Below are positions 19,002 to 28,234 of a stretch of DNA of 64,000 nucleotides, piece after piece. This DNA comes from Sulfitobacter guttiformis (lineage in GTDB: Bacteria > Pseudomonadota > Alphaproteobacteria > Rhodobacterales > Rhodobacteraceae). The stretch spans positions 248,001-312,000 of the forward strand of contig NZ_RAQK01000001.1 in assembly GCF_003610455.1 (NCBI RefSeq), read 5' to 3'. The notes beneath the pieces are model-generated. The model had not been told where the DNA came from, ran no database searches, and was given only the letters and a program-made list of their open reading frames with translations. Each line of letters opens with the position of its first letter. Position 1 is the stretch's first letter. A program made the translations under genes and the position numbers.

Positions 19002-21212
19002 TCAGCTTGCTGCTTTCAGCTCCAAGCGGCGCGCATGCAAGACCGGTTCGGTATAGCCGGAAGGTTGGGACGCACCCAACAGCACCAGATCACAGGCCGC
19101 CTGAAACGCGATCCCGTCAAAGCCGGGTGCCATCGGCTTGTACGCGGTGTCCCCCTCATTCTGGCGGTCCACTACGGCCGCCATCTTGCGCAGCCCTGCC
19201 ATCACCTGCTCTTTGCTAATCACACCATGGTGCAACCAGTTGGCCAATGCCTGCGCGGAGATGCGGCACGTCGCGCGGTCTTCCATCAGGCCCACATCAT
19301 TGATGTCCGGCACTTTCGAGCAGCCAACCCCCTGATCGACCCAGCGCACCACATAGCCCAGAATGCCCTGTGCGTTGTTCTCGATCTCGCGGGTGATCTC
19401 GGCGTCGCTCAAATTGCGTCCGCCAAGTACTGGCACGGTCAACAGATCTTCAAGCGTGCCGCGCGCACCACCAGCTGCGATTTCGTCTTGCCGCGCCATT
19501 ACATCAACCTCGTGGTAGTGCATGGCATGCAAAGTGGCAGCAGTGGGCGAAGGCACCCAGGCGCAGGTTGCCCCCGATTTGGGATGGCCGATCTTGGTCT
19601 CGATCATCTCTGCCATCCGGTCAGGCATCGCCCACATGCCTTTTCCGATTTGTGCGCGCCCTTTGAGGCCACAGGCCAGACCGATATCCACGTTGCGGTC
19701 TTCATAAGCACCGATCCATGCAGAGGCCTTCATATCACCCTTGGGTACCATTGGCCCTGCATGCATCGACGTGTGGATTTCGTCGCCTGTGCGGTCCAGA
19801 AATCCGGTGTTAATAAATGCCACGCGCGACTTAGCCGCGCGAATGCACTCACCCAGATTCACTGACGTACGGCGCTCTTCGTCCATGATGCCCAATTTGA
19901 CCGTATTGGCGGGCAGGCCCAGAGCGGCCTCGACATGCGTGAAAATCTCGTCGGCAAAAGCCACTTCGTCTGGTCCGTGCATCTTCGGTTTTACCACGTA
20001 GACGGAACCGGTGAGCGAGTTGCCCCCTTCGCGGGCGAAATCATGCATCGCGATGAGCGTGGTGATCATGGCGTCCATCAAACCTTCGCCAACTTCCAGA
20101 CCATCACTGTCCAGCACAGCGGGGTTGGTCATCAGGTGCCCCACGTTGCGGATCAGCATAAGCGAGCGGCCTTTGAGCGTTAGTGTGCTGCCATCCGGTG
20201 CGGTATAGTCGCGGTCGGGGTTCATCACACGGGTGACAGTCTTGCCACCCTTCTCGAAGCTCTCCTTCAAATCACCACGCATCAATCCCAGCCAGTTGGC
20301 ATAGGCAACCACTTTATCTTCGGCATCCACCGCCGCAACGCTGTCTTCACAATCCATGATCGTGCTCAGCGCCGATTCCATCACGACATCCGCCACATGT
20401 GCAGGATCGCTTTTGCCAATCGGGTGATCGGCATCAATCACGATCTCGATGTGCAATGCGTTATTCTTGAGCAATACGGCCGTAGGCGCCTCAGCCGAGC
20501 CTTTGTAACCCGCAAACTGCGCTGGATCGGCCAGCCCAATCGCATGATGCACAGGCGGCGCAATCCCCGCACTGTCGGTCGTTCCGACCGAACGATGATC
20601 CGAACTGTTAAGCATCAACCCTTCAAGGACGCCATCTACAACACGGTAGCCTACCAGCTGCGTATGGCTGCCCGACACCAGCGGCGCCGCCTCGTCGAGA
20701 AACGCCTTTGCCCGTGCCACAACCCGCGCGCCGCGTGCAGCATCATATCCCTTGGCTGTCGGCAAATCGCCCAGCGCATCGGTCCCGTAAAATGCATCAT
20801 AGAGCGAGCCCCAGCGCGCATTTGCGGCGTTCAGTGCAAAGCGGGCATTTGTGATCGGTACAACCAACTGCGGGCCAGGCGTCGACGCAATTTCGATGTC
20901 TACATTTGTTGTCTCGATCTGAAAGGGCGCACCCTCTGGCACCAGATACCCAATCTCGCGCAAAAAGGCGGTGTATTCCGCAGCATCATGGGGCTGGCCC
21001 TGACGCGCATCATGCCACGCATCAATTTTGCCTTGGATCTCGCTACGCTTGTCCAGCAATGCGCGATTCTTCGGCCCCATGCCGTGGACCAACTCCGAAA
21101 AACCGCTCCAGAAAGAATCTGCACTTACATCAAGTCCGTCCAGCGCGTGATTTTCAATAAATTCAACCAGTTGTTGGTCTACCTGCAGTCCGTTGCGGTC
21201 CAGTCTTTGCAT
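19002..21212 (-). CDS. glcB: Malate synthase G
   Basis: Condenses glyoxylate with acetyl-CoA to malate in the glyoxylate cycle or glycolate use. The ATG at 21212 follows GGGAGAGAG and gives 736 residues, close to the roughly 720 of the G isoform, well above the 530 of isoform A. Recognisable family stretches include [18 protein letters not shown] (glyoxylate and Mg2+ side), [14 protein letters not shown] and [21 protein letters not shown]. The longer frame from 21269 adds a segment without ribosome site. A GntR-like palindrome lies about 95 bases upstream. Confidence 0.97.
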   Translation of the reverse strand: MQRLDRNGLQVDQQLVEFIENHALDGLDVSADSFWSGFSELVHGMGPKNRALLDKRSEIQGKIDAWHDARQGQPHDAAEYTAFLREIGYLVPEGAPFQIETTNVDIEIASTPGPQLVVPITNARFALNAANARWGSLYDAFYGTDALGDLPTAKGYDAARGARVVARAKAFLDEAAPLVSGSHTQLVGYRVVDGVLEGLMLNSSDHRSVGTTDSAGIAPPVHHAIGLADPAQFAGYKGSAEAPTAVLLKNNALHIEIVIDADHPIGKSDPAHVADVVMESALSTIMDCEDSVAAVDAEDKVVAYANWLGLMRGDLKESFEKGGKTVTRVMNPDRDYTAPDGSTLTLKGRSLMLIRNVGHLMTNPAVLDSDGLEVGEGLMDAMITTLIAMHDFAREGGNSLTGSVYVVKPKMHGPDEVAFADEIFTHVEAALGLPANTVKLGIMDEERRTSVNLGECIRAAKSRVAFINTGFLDRTGDEIHTSMHAGPMVPKGDMKASAWIGAYEDRNVDIGLACGLKGRAQIGKGMWAMPDRMAEMIETKIGHPKSGATCAWVPSPTAATLHAMHYHEVDVMARQDEIAAGGARGTLEDLLTVPVLGGRNLSDAEITREIENNAQGILGYVVRWVDQGVGCSKVPDINDVGLMEDRATCRISAQALANWLHHGVISKEQVMAGLRKMAAVVDRQNEGDTAYKPMAPGFDGIAFQAACDLVLLGASQPSGYTEPVLHARRLELKAAS

Positions 21213-21304
21213 GATCTCTCTCCCTGTGCGCGGCACATTAGTTTCCGATAGGAAAATACGTTCGGGCAAGGGTTAGTGACAAGAGCAATGCGTCGCAAGA
21301 GGTT

Positions 21305-21325
21305 TTGGTAAAATTACCTTACCAA
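21305..21325. promoter_or_regulatory. Operator-like palindrome upstream of glcB
   Basis: Perfect inverted repeat TTGGTAA (21305-21311) and TTACCAA (21319-21325) with a 7-base spacer; the spacer half AATTACC makes a second nested GGTAA-AA-TTACC palindrome. TTGGT-ACCAA half-sites are typical of FadR-subfamily GntR regulators such as PdhR and LldR. The site lies 93-113 bases upstream of the glcB ATG and just beyond the stop of the DUF2256 gene. No GntR gene is in the window. Confidence 0.5.
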
Positions 21326-21337
21326 TTAGCGTGAATT

Positions 21338-21490
21338 TCAGCGTGCCTTGGGCCTCTCCCGCTTGCAGCGCTCGGAGCAATAGCGCACCTCGTCCCAAAC
21401 CGCTTCCCATTTCTTGCGCCACGCAAAGGGCTTGTTACAGGTCGCGCAGACCTTTTGCGGAAGATCGGATTTTTTTACGTGCTTAGCCAT
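21338..21490 (-). CDS. DUF2256 small zinc-ribbon-like protein
   Basis: 50 residues starting [28 protein letters not shown] and ending in a [13 protein letters not shown] segment. The two Cys pairs (C-x2-C and C-x3-C) suggest a single metal site. DUF2256 proteins of this size are common in marine bacteria, sometimes beside photolyase-type genes; none is present here. The ribosome site is weak. The longer frame from 21568 runs back through the hairpin terminator and is unlikely. Confidence 0.75.
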   Translation of the reverse strand: MAKHVKKSDLPQKVCATCNKPFAWRKKWEAVWDEVRYCSERCKRERPKAR

Positions 21491-21518
21491 AGCCGGGAAG
21501 TAGAACTGCCTCACGCAT

Positions 21519-21543
21519 AAAAAAGGGCGCCGCAAGGGCGCCC
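21519..21543 (-). terminator. Rho-independent terminator of the small membrane protein gene
   Basis: Arms GGGCGCC (21525-21531) and GGCGCCC (21537-21543) with a 5-base loop, followed on the minus strand by six T (21519-21524). It separates the 21582-21830 gene from the DUF2256 gene. Confidence 0.85.
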
Positions 21544-21581
21544 GACAACAAATTTTTAATATGCCCACTCTAAAGTGTTCA

Positions 21582-21830
21582 TCACTCGGTCGCGGCAGGC
21601 GTCTCGCTGTTGTTTGTGCCCGGTGAGTAGGTATCGGTTTCGGCTGCAGTTGCCGTAGACTTGGATTCGTCAGCGTTTGTTACAGCCTCGCCATCACCGG
21701 CGTTTATCATGTTAAAGCCCAGCAACAAAATCATCATCAGTGCACCGAACGCCATTGCTCCCTTAATCCCCCACAAGGAGGGGCGGTGCTTCTTCTCTTG
21801 ACGGTCGAGGTTTGTGTCGGGTGCAGACAT
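21582..21830 (-). CDS. Small single-pass membrane protein, unrecognised
   Basis: 82 residues: a charged N-terminus (about 1-22), one membrane helix ([19 protein letters not shown], about 25-43) and a hydrophilic Thr/Ala/Glu-rich C-terminal tail. The ATG follows a GGAGT stretch (CAAGGAGTACACCCG upstream), and the gene ends 38 bases before a strong terminator, both of which support it as real. It is divergent from pepN. I do not recognise a family; the topology suggests the tail lies in the periplasm. Confidence 0.65.
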   Translation of the reverse strand: MSAPDTNLDRQEKKHRPSLWGIKGAMAFGALMMILLLGFNMINAGDGEAVTNADESKSTATAAETDTYSPGTNNSETPAATE

Positions 21831-21956
21831 CGGGTGTACTCCTTGATTGCTTTATCCCCGGCCTTGCGGACGGGGTGTTGGGTAATTAACGTACAAGAAC
21901 CCCGATGGTTCCCCCAAACCATTGCTGGGTCCGCCCAATTCGTTTCAGGAGCCCCT

Positions 21957-24500
21957 ATGCGCGATGCAGCCCCCCAAACCATCTACCTCAAAGATTACAC
22001 CGCATTCGGCTGGCAGATTAATCACGTAGCACTCCATTTCGTCCTCGATCCGCATAAGACGCGCGTGCGCAGCAAAATTGAGTTCGTTCCCAATGCCGAC
22101 GCACCCGCACAGCGGTTTTTCCTCCACGGTGAGGCGCTTAATCTTGTATGGGCCCGTATCGACGGGCAAGACATCAACGTCACGCTCACACACGAAGGAC
22201 TTACCTGCGATGTGCCAACTGGCCCATTTGTGTGGGAGTCAGAGGTCGAGATCGACCCGAAAGGCAATACGGCACTAGAAGGTCTTTATATGTCGAATGA
22301 CATGTACTGTACCCAGTGCGAGGCTGAGGGGTTTCGCAAAATCACCTACTATCCCGACCGTCCGGACGTGATGGCGGTATTTACGGTGACTATCGATGGT
22401 CCTCATCCGGTATTGCTGTCCAACGGCAATCCTGTGAGCGCATCCAAAGACTACGCTGAATGGCATGACCCCTGGCCGAAACCGGCTTACCTCTTTGCGC
22501 TCGTCGCAGGTGATCTGGTCGCACACCCAGGCAGCTTCACCACCAAAAGCGGACGCAATGTTGACCTCAACCTATATGTTCGACCCGGAGACGAGGGCAA
22601 ATGCGCCTTCGGGATGCAGGCGCTCAAGGATTCAATGAAATGGGACGAGGACGTCTATGGCCGTGAATACGATCTGGACCTGTTCAATATCGTTGCCGTC
22701 GATGATTTCAATATGGGCGCGATGGAGAACAAGGGCTTGAACATTTTCAACTCCTCCGCAGTGCTGGCCTCTCAGGCGACCTCGACAGATACAAATTTCG
22801 AGCGGATCGAGGCAATTATCGCGCATGAGTATTTCCACAACTGGACCGGAAACCGCATCACCTGCCGTGACTGGTTTCAACTGTGCCTAAAAGAAGGGCT
22901 GACCGTCTTCCGCGACAGCCAGTTCACCAGCGATATGCGAAGCGCAGAGGTCAAACGCATCGAGGATGTGATTGACCTGCGTGGACGCCAGTTTGCAGAG
23001 GACCAAGGCCCACTAGCCCATCCAGTTCGACCAGAGAGCTTTCAGGAAATCAACAACTTCTACACCGCCACAATCTACGAAAAAGGCGCAGAGGTCATCC
23101 GCATGCTCAAAACACTGGTCGGTGATGCGGCCTATGCGCAGGCTGTTACGCTCTATTTTGACCGCCATGATGGCGATGCCGCCACAATCGAGGACTGGTT
23201 GAAAGTTTTCGAGGACACCACCGGTCGTGACCTTGCACAGTTCAAACGCTGGTATTCGCAAGCGGGTACACCACGCCTAAAGGTAACAGAAGAGTGGCAG
23301 GGCGACACCCTGATATTGACGGTCACCCAGTCTACACCGCCCAGCGCCTCCACGCCCGATCCTCAGCCCTTCGTGATCCCCATCGCTGTGGGCCTCATCG
23401 GTGCGGATGGCACAGAAATTCAGGCCACAACCGTTCTGGAAATGACGCAAGCGACACAGAGCTTCAGCTTTACGGGGCTGGCGGGACGGCCCGCGGCCTC
23501 TATCTTACGGGGCTTTTCGGCACCTGTGGTGCTCGATCATGCCGCCGATCATGCACATCTGCTGGCCTATGATACCGACCCGTTCAATCGCTGGGAAGCG
23601 GGCCGCACGCTTGCGCGCAACACGCTTTTGGGCATGATACTCAAAGGAACGCGCCCGGACCCTGCGTTCCTGCGCGGCCTGCGCGCCGTTGTGACCGATG
23701 ATTTGCTCGACCCGGCCTATCGCCGCTTGATGATGGCCCTGCCCGCCCAATCGGATCTGGCCACAGCACTGCATGATGCCGGCCATGTGCCCGAGCCTGA
23801 CATCATCCATGCAGCGTTGGAGGCACTGCGCGATGCGGTGGCGCGGGAACTGGCCGATGTGCTGCCGGCACTTTACGCTGACAATCAGGTCACCGCGCCC
23901 TACGCGCCCGACGCAACACAAGCGGGTCAACGCGCGCTCGGAAACTCCGCCCTTTCCCTGCTCACCCGCAGTGATGGCGGCAAGCTGGCGCAAGCGCAGT
24001 ATGACAATGCCGACAACATGACCCAACAACTCGCCGCGCTGGCAAATCTGATCCGCGCCGGACGAGGCGAGGCCGCCCTCAACGCGTTCGAGCTGCAATG
24101 GAAAGACGACCGTCTGGTGATGGATAAATGGTTTGGCCTCCAAGTGATTGAGGCGGATCCAGAAGACGCCCATGAGGTAGCCGAAGGTCTGACAGGCCAT
24201 CCTGATTTCAAATGGAAGAACCCCAACCGGTTTCGCGCTGTCTTCGGATCGCTAATTATGAACCATGCAGGTTTTCACCATGCCTCTGGCGCGGGCTACA
24301 AGCTGCTGGCCGACTGGCTTATAAAACTTGATCCCGTGAACCCGCAAACAACTGCGCGCATGTGCTCTGCCTTTCAGACATGGAAGCGTTATGACAATGA
24401 CAGGCAAGCTCTTATTAAAAAACAATTAAATCGCATACTTTCCACTCCTGATCTCAGCCGCGACACCACCGAAATGATCAGCAGAATCGTGCAGGCCTGA
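21957..24500 (+). CDS. pepN: Aminopeptidase N (M1 family, proteobacterial type)
   Basis: The ATG at 21957 follows AGGAG by six bases, giving 847 residues, close to the family norm of about 870. The exopeptidase motif GAMEN and the zinc motif HEYFHNWTGNRITCRDWFQLCLKEG are present about 300 residues in. Downstream come the beta-sandwich domain (around 430-530) and a long helical C-terminal domain. It removes N-terminal residues from short peptides in the cytoplasm. The longer frame from 21786 adds no family sequence. Two small hypothetical genes follow closely. Confidence 0.96.
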   Translation: MRDAAPQTIYLKDYTAFGWQINHVALHFVLDPHKTRVRSKIEFVPNADAPAQRFFLHGEALNLVWARIDGQDINVTLTHEGLTCDVPTGPFVWESEVEIDPKGNTALEGLYMSNDMYCTQCEAEGFRKITYYPDRPDVMAVFTVTIDGPHPVLLSNGNPVSASKDYAEWHDPWPKPAYLFALVAGDLVAHPGSFTTKSGRNVDLNLYVRPGDEGKCAFGMQALKDSMKWDEDVYGREYDLDLFNIVAVDDFNMGAMENKGLNIFNSSAVLASQATSTDTNFERIEAIIAHEYFHNWTGNRITCRDWFQLCLKEGLTVFRDSQFTSDMRSAEVKRIEDVIDLRGRQFAEDQGPLAHPVRPESFQEINNFYTATIYEKGAEVIRMLKTLVGDAAYAQAVTLYFDRHDGDAATIEDWLKVFEDTTGRDLAQFKRWYSQAGTPRLKVTEEWQGDTLILTVTQSTPPSASTPDPQPFVIPIAVGLIGADGTEIQATTVLEMTQATQSFSFTGLAGRPAASILRGFSAPVVLDHAADHAHLLAYDTDPFNRWEAGRTLARNTLLGMILKGTRPDPAFLRGLRAVVTDDLLDPAYRRLMMALPAQSDLATALHDAGHVPEPDIIHAALEALRDAVARELADVLPALYADNQVTAPYAPDATQAGQRALGNSALSLLTRSDGGKLAQAQYDNADNMTQQLAALANLIRAGRGEAALNAFELQWKDDRLVMDKWFGLQVIEADPEDAHEVAEGLTGHPDFKWKNPNRFRAVFGSLIMNHAGFHHASGAGYKLLADWLIKLDPVNPQTTARMCSAFQTWKRYDNDRQALIKKQLNRILSTPDLSRDTTEMISRIVQA

Positions 24501-24517
24501 ACGAAGAGTTGACCGCG

Positions 24518-25048
24518 ATGTTCGAATTTATCCTCCTGCTGGGCGTACTAGGGCTCGCCGCTTACGCCTACCGCCGCTTTGGCCGCAGCTCACTTGGTGG
24601 TGGTGGGGGTATGACTGCCCCCGCCCCTGTGCGTGCCGCTGCGCGCCGTCTCGGCTACCGCGTGCAGCCTAACGGCCATATCACACAATCAATCCATACG
24701 CCCGAGCTGTGCATTGCGGCGCTAGCAACCGCCTTTTCCCAGATGGATAAGCGTGAACATCTTCCCGAAGGCGTAATCGCGGCCTCGCTGGAAAAGCGCC
24801 TGAATGTCGAGGCACGGGAGGCCGGCGATCTGGCGATGCTCGGAACTTGGTTGGTCACCCAAAGCGGCGGCGCGTCACCCGCATTCCAACTCCTAGCCAA
24901 ACGGCTCAAGCAGCTTGACCATGGTCCCGACTTTGACAAGCTCATGCGCGTGCTGGGCCATATTACCGCAGCGGGCAGCAAGGGAATGGCCAGTGCCCCG
25001 CAGGCAGATGCCCTTGGCGCATTGGCAAGCATTTTCCGCACCGCATGA
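24518..25048 (+). CDS. Membrane-anchored hypothetical protein
   Basis: The ATG at 24518 lies 17 bases after the pepN stop with GAAGAG upstream, giving 176 residues. An N-terminal helix (FEFILLLGVLGLAAYAY) is followed by a Gly-rich turn and a cytoplasmic, all-helical domain of about 130 residues with conserved-looking acidic and aromatic positions (SQMDKREHLPEGVIAASLEKRL). The helical part faintly recalls TerB-like domains but I cannot confirm this. It overlaps the next gene by 4 bases (ATGA), so the two are translationally coupled and probably cotranscribed with pepN. Confidence 0.7.
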   Translation: MFEFILLLGVLGLAAYAYRRFGRSSLGGGGGMTAPAPVRAAARRLGYRVQPNGHITQSIHTPELCIAALATAFSQMDKREHLPEGVIAASLEKRLNVEAREAGDLAMLGTWLVTQSGGASPAFQLLAKRLKQLDHGPDFDKLMRVLGHITAAGSKGMASAPQADALGALASIFRTA

Positions 25049-25482
25049 GCAGCCTTCCCTATACCTTTCGCAGTTCGGGCCGAAGGCCGTCAACAGCCCT
25101 CGCGGTAGTGACAATCTGGGCACTGATATTCGCGGCTTACGCACTGCTGGATGCGTCACCTGCAATCCTTGCGGTCGTTGGGGCATTCACGCTCCCCGCC
25201 CTTTATGATCTGGTGCGCGATCCGCAGAGTAGCCTCACCCTCGACACGCAGACCCTGCGGTGGGTAAGCGGCAGACAGGAGGCCGAAATCGCGCTGGCAG
25301 AAATTGACCATTTGCGTTTTGATACGCGCCTTGACCTGTCAGTACGCCTGACGGTCGTGCGCCCGTCAGGCATTAAAATCCGCATACCCTACCCTGCGAC
25401 ACCACCCCACACACTGTTCGAGGCTGTCGCGCAGGACGCAGGCGTGACGACCCGAAGATACCATTTCACTCTGATCGGTTAG
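25045..25482 (+). CDS. Small membrane protein, hypothetical
   Basis: 145 residues. Two adjacent hydrophobic helices (about 18-55) are followed by a hydrophilic beta-rich segment reading LTLDTQTLRWVSGRQEAEIALAEI, which resembles the PH-like folds found after two membrane helices in small bacterial membrane proteins. The ATG overlaps the upstream stop in ATGA. It converges with the transglycosylase gene, with a 4-base overlap of their 3' ends. Function unknown. Confidence 0.7.
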   Translation: MSSLPYTFRSSGRRPSTALAVVTIWALIFAAYALLDASPAILAVVGAFTLPALYDLVRDPQSSLTLDTQTLRWVSGRQEAEIALAEIDHLRFDTRLDLSVRLTVVRPSGIKIRIPYPATPPHTLFEAVAQDAGVTTRRYHFTLIG

Positions 25483-26291
25483 GGACGCGCTTTTGGGCGG
25501 ATTGCATCCGCACCGACGCAGTAATTCTGCCGCTTGAGCCATGTCGCCATTTCGTTTCGTTTGGCTGGATTGCGCATCGGCCCCCAATCCGCCGACACAC
25601 CACGCCATCGGCTGTCATAGCCGTGGATCACGCCGTCCCGTGGAACTGTGCGTGCCATAATCCGGACTGCACAACTCAGGTTTGCGGCGCCGTTCTTGAG
25701 TGCCTCGCCGGTGCCCACATTGCATTTATAACTGCGCGCCGTGGCAGGCAGGATTTGCAGCAGGCCAAACCATTGCCCGCTCCCGCCCACGGCCCAGGGC
25801 TTGTAGGTACTCTCGTACTTGGCCAGCGCCGACATGTATCCCACCCAAAATGCGCTGCGCCGCATAGCGTCATTCGCGCTGTATGCAGGGCACCAGTCCG
25901 CAATGTCACGTGGCACCATCTCGACCAGCGGTCTACCGTGATCCTTGAGCGCGGACATCGCCGCACGTGTCCACAGGGCGTTGCCCTTCATATGCTGCCA
26001 GCGTGTGCGCGGCACATAGCCGCTGCGCGCAGGGGGGCGTGCGGCGATGGCACTGCCGTTGAGAATGGGCGCATTCGCCGTTGATACAGCAACCGGTGCC
26101 GCCACACTGCGCGGCAGATACGGGCCAGTTTGCGAAGTGTCCGGCAGCACAGCGGCTATTTCCGGCATCCCTTTGACAGGCGGTCGCAGTACGTCATCCG
26201 TTTGGGCGAATCCTCCACCGGCCCAGAGACCCAGCATCAATGCCAACACCCCGGTTCCCGATGCGACGCCCCTATAATTCACTCTGTTCAT
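25479..26291 (-). CDS. Lytic transglycosylase with SLT domain
   Basis: The ATG at 26291 opens a signal peptide (GTGVLALMLGLWAGGGFAQ, cleavage likely after GFA), giving 270 residues. The catalytic Glu lies in ALAKYESTYKPWAVGG, followed by WFGLLQILPATARSYKC, which is the GLLQ-I motif of SLT enzymes. It should cut peptidoglycan glycan strands in the periplasm. Its N-terminal 110 residues are Pro/Ala-rich and not typical of a named family. The ribosome site is weak; an upstream Met at about 26345 in the same frame is less likely because it would disturb the signal peptide. Confidence 0.85.
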   Translation of the reverse strand: MNRVNYRGVASGTGVLALMLGLWAGGGFAQTDDVLRPPVKGMPEIAAVLPDTSQTGPYLPRSVAAPVAVSTANAPILNGSAIAARPPARSGYVPRTRWQHMKGNALWTRAAMSALKDHGRPLVEMVPRDIADWCPAYSANDAMRRSAFWVGYMSALAKYESTYKPWAVGGSGQWFGLLQILPATARSYKCNVGTGEALKNGAANLSCAVRIMARTVPRDGVIHGYDSRWRGVSADWGPMRNPAKRNEMATWLKRQNYCVGADAIRPKARP

Positions 26292-26562
26292 AGGACGCAG
26301 TATGATCCGCCGTTTTCTATGCTGACAAGCATAATAACCCAGCATTGTTTGCCGAAGTGAAACACTCTGCCGTGCTTGACGGTAATTCCCCCAAGACCTG
26401 CAACAATCTGCCGCATTTGAGGTCATCCTGCACGTTAACGCCCAGCGAATATCGCGACATCAACGTTCCACTGCCACGATCGCGCCCCAATGCTGGGCGA
26501 AAAACAATCACAACAATACGCCCTTCCATCGTCGCCGCGCTTTTCAGCTTTTGGAATCCTTT

Positions 26563-28095
26563 ATGACGCATCTGGCATCTCTCGTTCGCAAACTTTCCGG
26601 CCTGCGCCTCCGGTCGCAGACAGTGGCCGCGCCTGCACTCAGCGAAAAAACCACTGTTGGGAATGCCGACGCCGCGCCGGCAATCGCCAATACCGCTTTG
26701 GCGAAAAATGCATCACAGGCGCAGACTGCCGCCGACAAGGCACACGCGCCCTCTCCCTTCCGCAAGAAACGCGATACAAGCACATTAAAGGAGGCAAAGG
26801 GTCTCCGCAGGAGTGCCAAAGTTACAAAAATCCATCGTGTTGCTGATACCGGAACGACAACCCAAAACGAGCCGCAACATCACATCGTGGTGAACGGTCA
26901 TAATGCGCAGAGAACCGCACACATTGGCGGCGCTTGCAAAAACCTTCACAACCTTAGCATTCCGTGCCCCGATCCAACACGGGAAGAGCGTATTCGCGAC
27001 GCCCACCAGAACCGCGCGTTGAAACTGGTCCGGCAGGAAGACTGGGACAAGCTGATCGCGATGATCACCACCGCAGACCGCGACCGTTCCCTGACCGATG
27101 GCGGTATGTCCGTTGCCGAACTGATGGCATTTGGCGCACGCGCTGATGTGGTTCTGGCGGTAGAGCATGCGCTGGTCGACCGAACCCCGGAGCATGACGC
27201 CCCCATGTTGCGCGGGATTGAAGCGCTCGAATATGTGTTGGCGGAATATCCTGACAATTATGTGATCGGATGTATCGTTGCACAGGCGCATATCGACATC
27301 GCATGGGCCTGGCGCGGCGTCGGCTGGGACGTGGAGATCGCCCCGCGCAACCGCGAAGCATTCGATGCGCATTTCGCCCGTGCCCGTGACATCGTGGTCT
27401 CTTTCAAAAATATGCCAGAAAACTCGGCCTTGCTGGCAAGTACGGCATGCGCGTTACTTCGTGGCGATAATTACAGCACTGAATCTGTTGCAGACCGGTA
27501 TCAGGCACTAATTGATCTTAATCCGAAAAACATCAGCTCACTGAGGGCCCTCGGCACGCATATGTTGCCACGCTGGTACGGATCCTATGCCGCGCTCGAA
27601 CTTGAGGCACGGAGGACGGCGGCGCGCACGACGAGTGAATGGGGCGCGGGAGGATATGCGTGGGTCATGTTCGACGCGATCACGGTCGATGACAAGGCCT
27701 GTGCGCAGCTCGATCTCCCCTTCTTTATCGAAGGGTTGCGCGACATTGTTCGCCATCGTCCTGAACCCCACACAATCAACCTTTTGGCCGCGTACTGCGC
27801 AAATACAATGGGTCAGGCCTATTCCGGCAATGATGCAGCTGACCATACCCGCGCCCAGATCGCCGCTTGTGCCGACTGGATCGTCCGCGAGCATTTGACC
27901 GAATTGCACCCGATGATCTGGGCCCATGCGGCACAGGGTTTCGCCAACAACCTGCGGGTGTCCTCGCCTTCGCGCTTTGCTGCTGCCGGTCAGGATGACG
28001 CCCTGCGGATCATTGCGGGTCTTTTCAAACGCGAGATTGCCGAAGGAAAACGGATCGTGTTTACCGATCAAGGGCCTGTTGCAACCGCTGCCTGA
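26563..28095 (+). CDS. Unrecognised 510-residue soluble protein
   Basis: The ATG at 26563 (GGAA seven bases upstream) gives 510 residues. Residues 1-110 are low-complexity, rich in Ala, Lys and Thr, then from about 130 a long helical domain begins (PDPTREERIRDAHQNRALKL). Repeated helix pairs and Ala-rich spacing (for example RYQALIDLNPKNISSLRALG) look like TPR or a related solenoid. There is no signal peptide or membrane helix. I know no function. It stands between a transglycosylase and an acyl-CoA ligase, with 139 bases separating it from the ligase start. Confidence 0.75.
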   Translation: MTHLASLVRKLSGLRLRSQTVAAPALSEKTTVGNADAAPAIANTALAKNASQAQTAADKAHAPSPFRKKRDTSTLKEAKGLRRSAKVTKIHRVADTGTTTQNEPQHHIVVNGHNAQRTAHIGGACKNLHNLSIPCPDPTREERIRDAHQNRALKLVRQEDWDKLIAMITTADRDRSLTDGGMSVAELMAFGARADVVLAVEHALVDRTPEHDAPMLRGIEALEYVLAEYPDNYVIGCIVAQAHIDIAWAWRGVGWDVEIAPRNREAFDAHFARARDIVVSFKNMPENSALLASTACALLRGDNYSTESVADRYQALIDLNPKNISSLRALGTHMLPRWYGSYAALELEARRTAARTTSEWGAGGYAWVMFDAITVDDKACAQLDLPFFIEGLRDIVRHRPEPHTINLLAAYCANTMGQAYSGNDAADHTRAQIAACADWIVREHLTELHPMIWAHAAQGFANNLRVSSPSRFAAAGQDDALRIIAGLFKREIAEGKRIVFTDQGPVATAA

Positions 28096-28234
28096 TACCG
28101 CAAGGCCATTCAGCTCCCGGTGCGCGCCACAAACAGGCGCACATTCTTGGTCTTGCGATGCTCCAAATCGGCCCGCCACCTCTGGACACCCAGACGCCTC
28201 TCTGCCTAATATTATAACTCAGGGAGAGAACCAT

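Noticed and set aside
20397..21251. 284-codon open frame on the plus strand
   Set aside because: It lies wholly antisense to malate synthase G; its composition (Arg/His/Cys-rich) is that of a reverse-frame shadow and it has no ribosome site.
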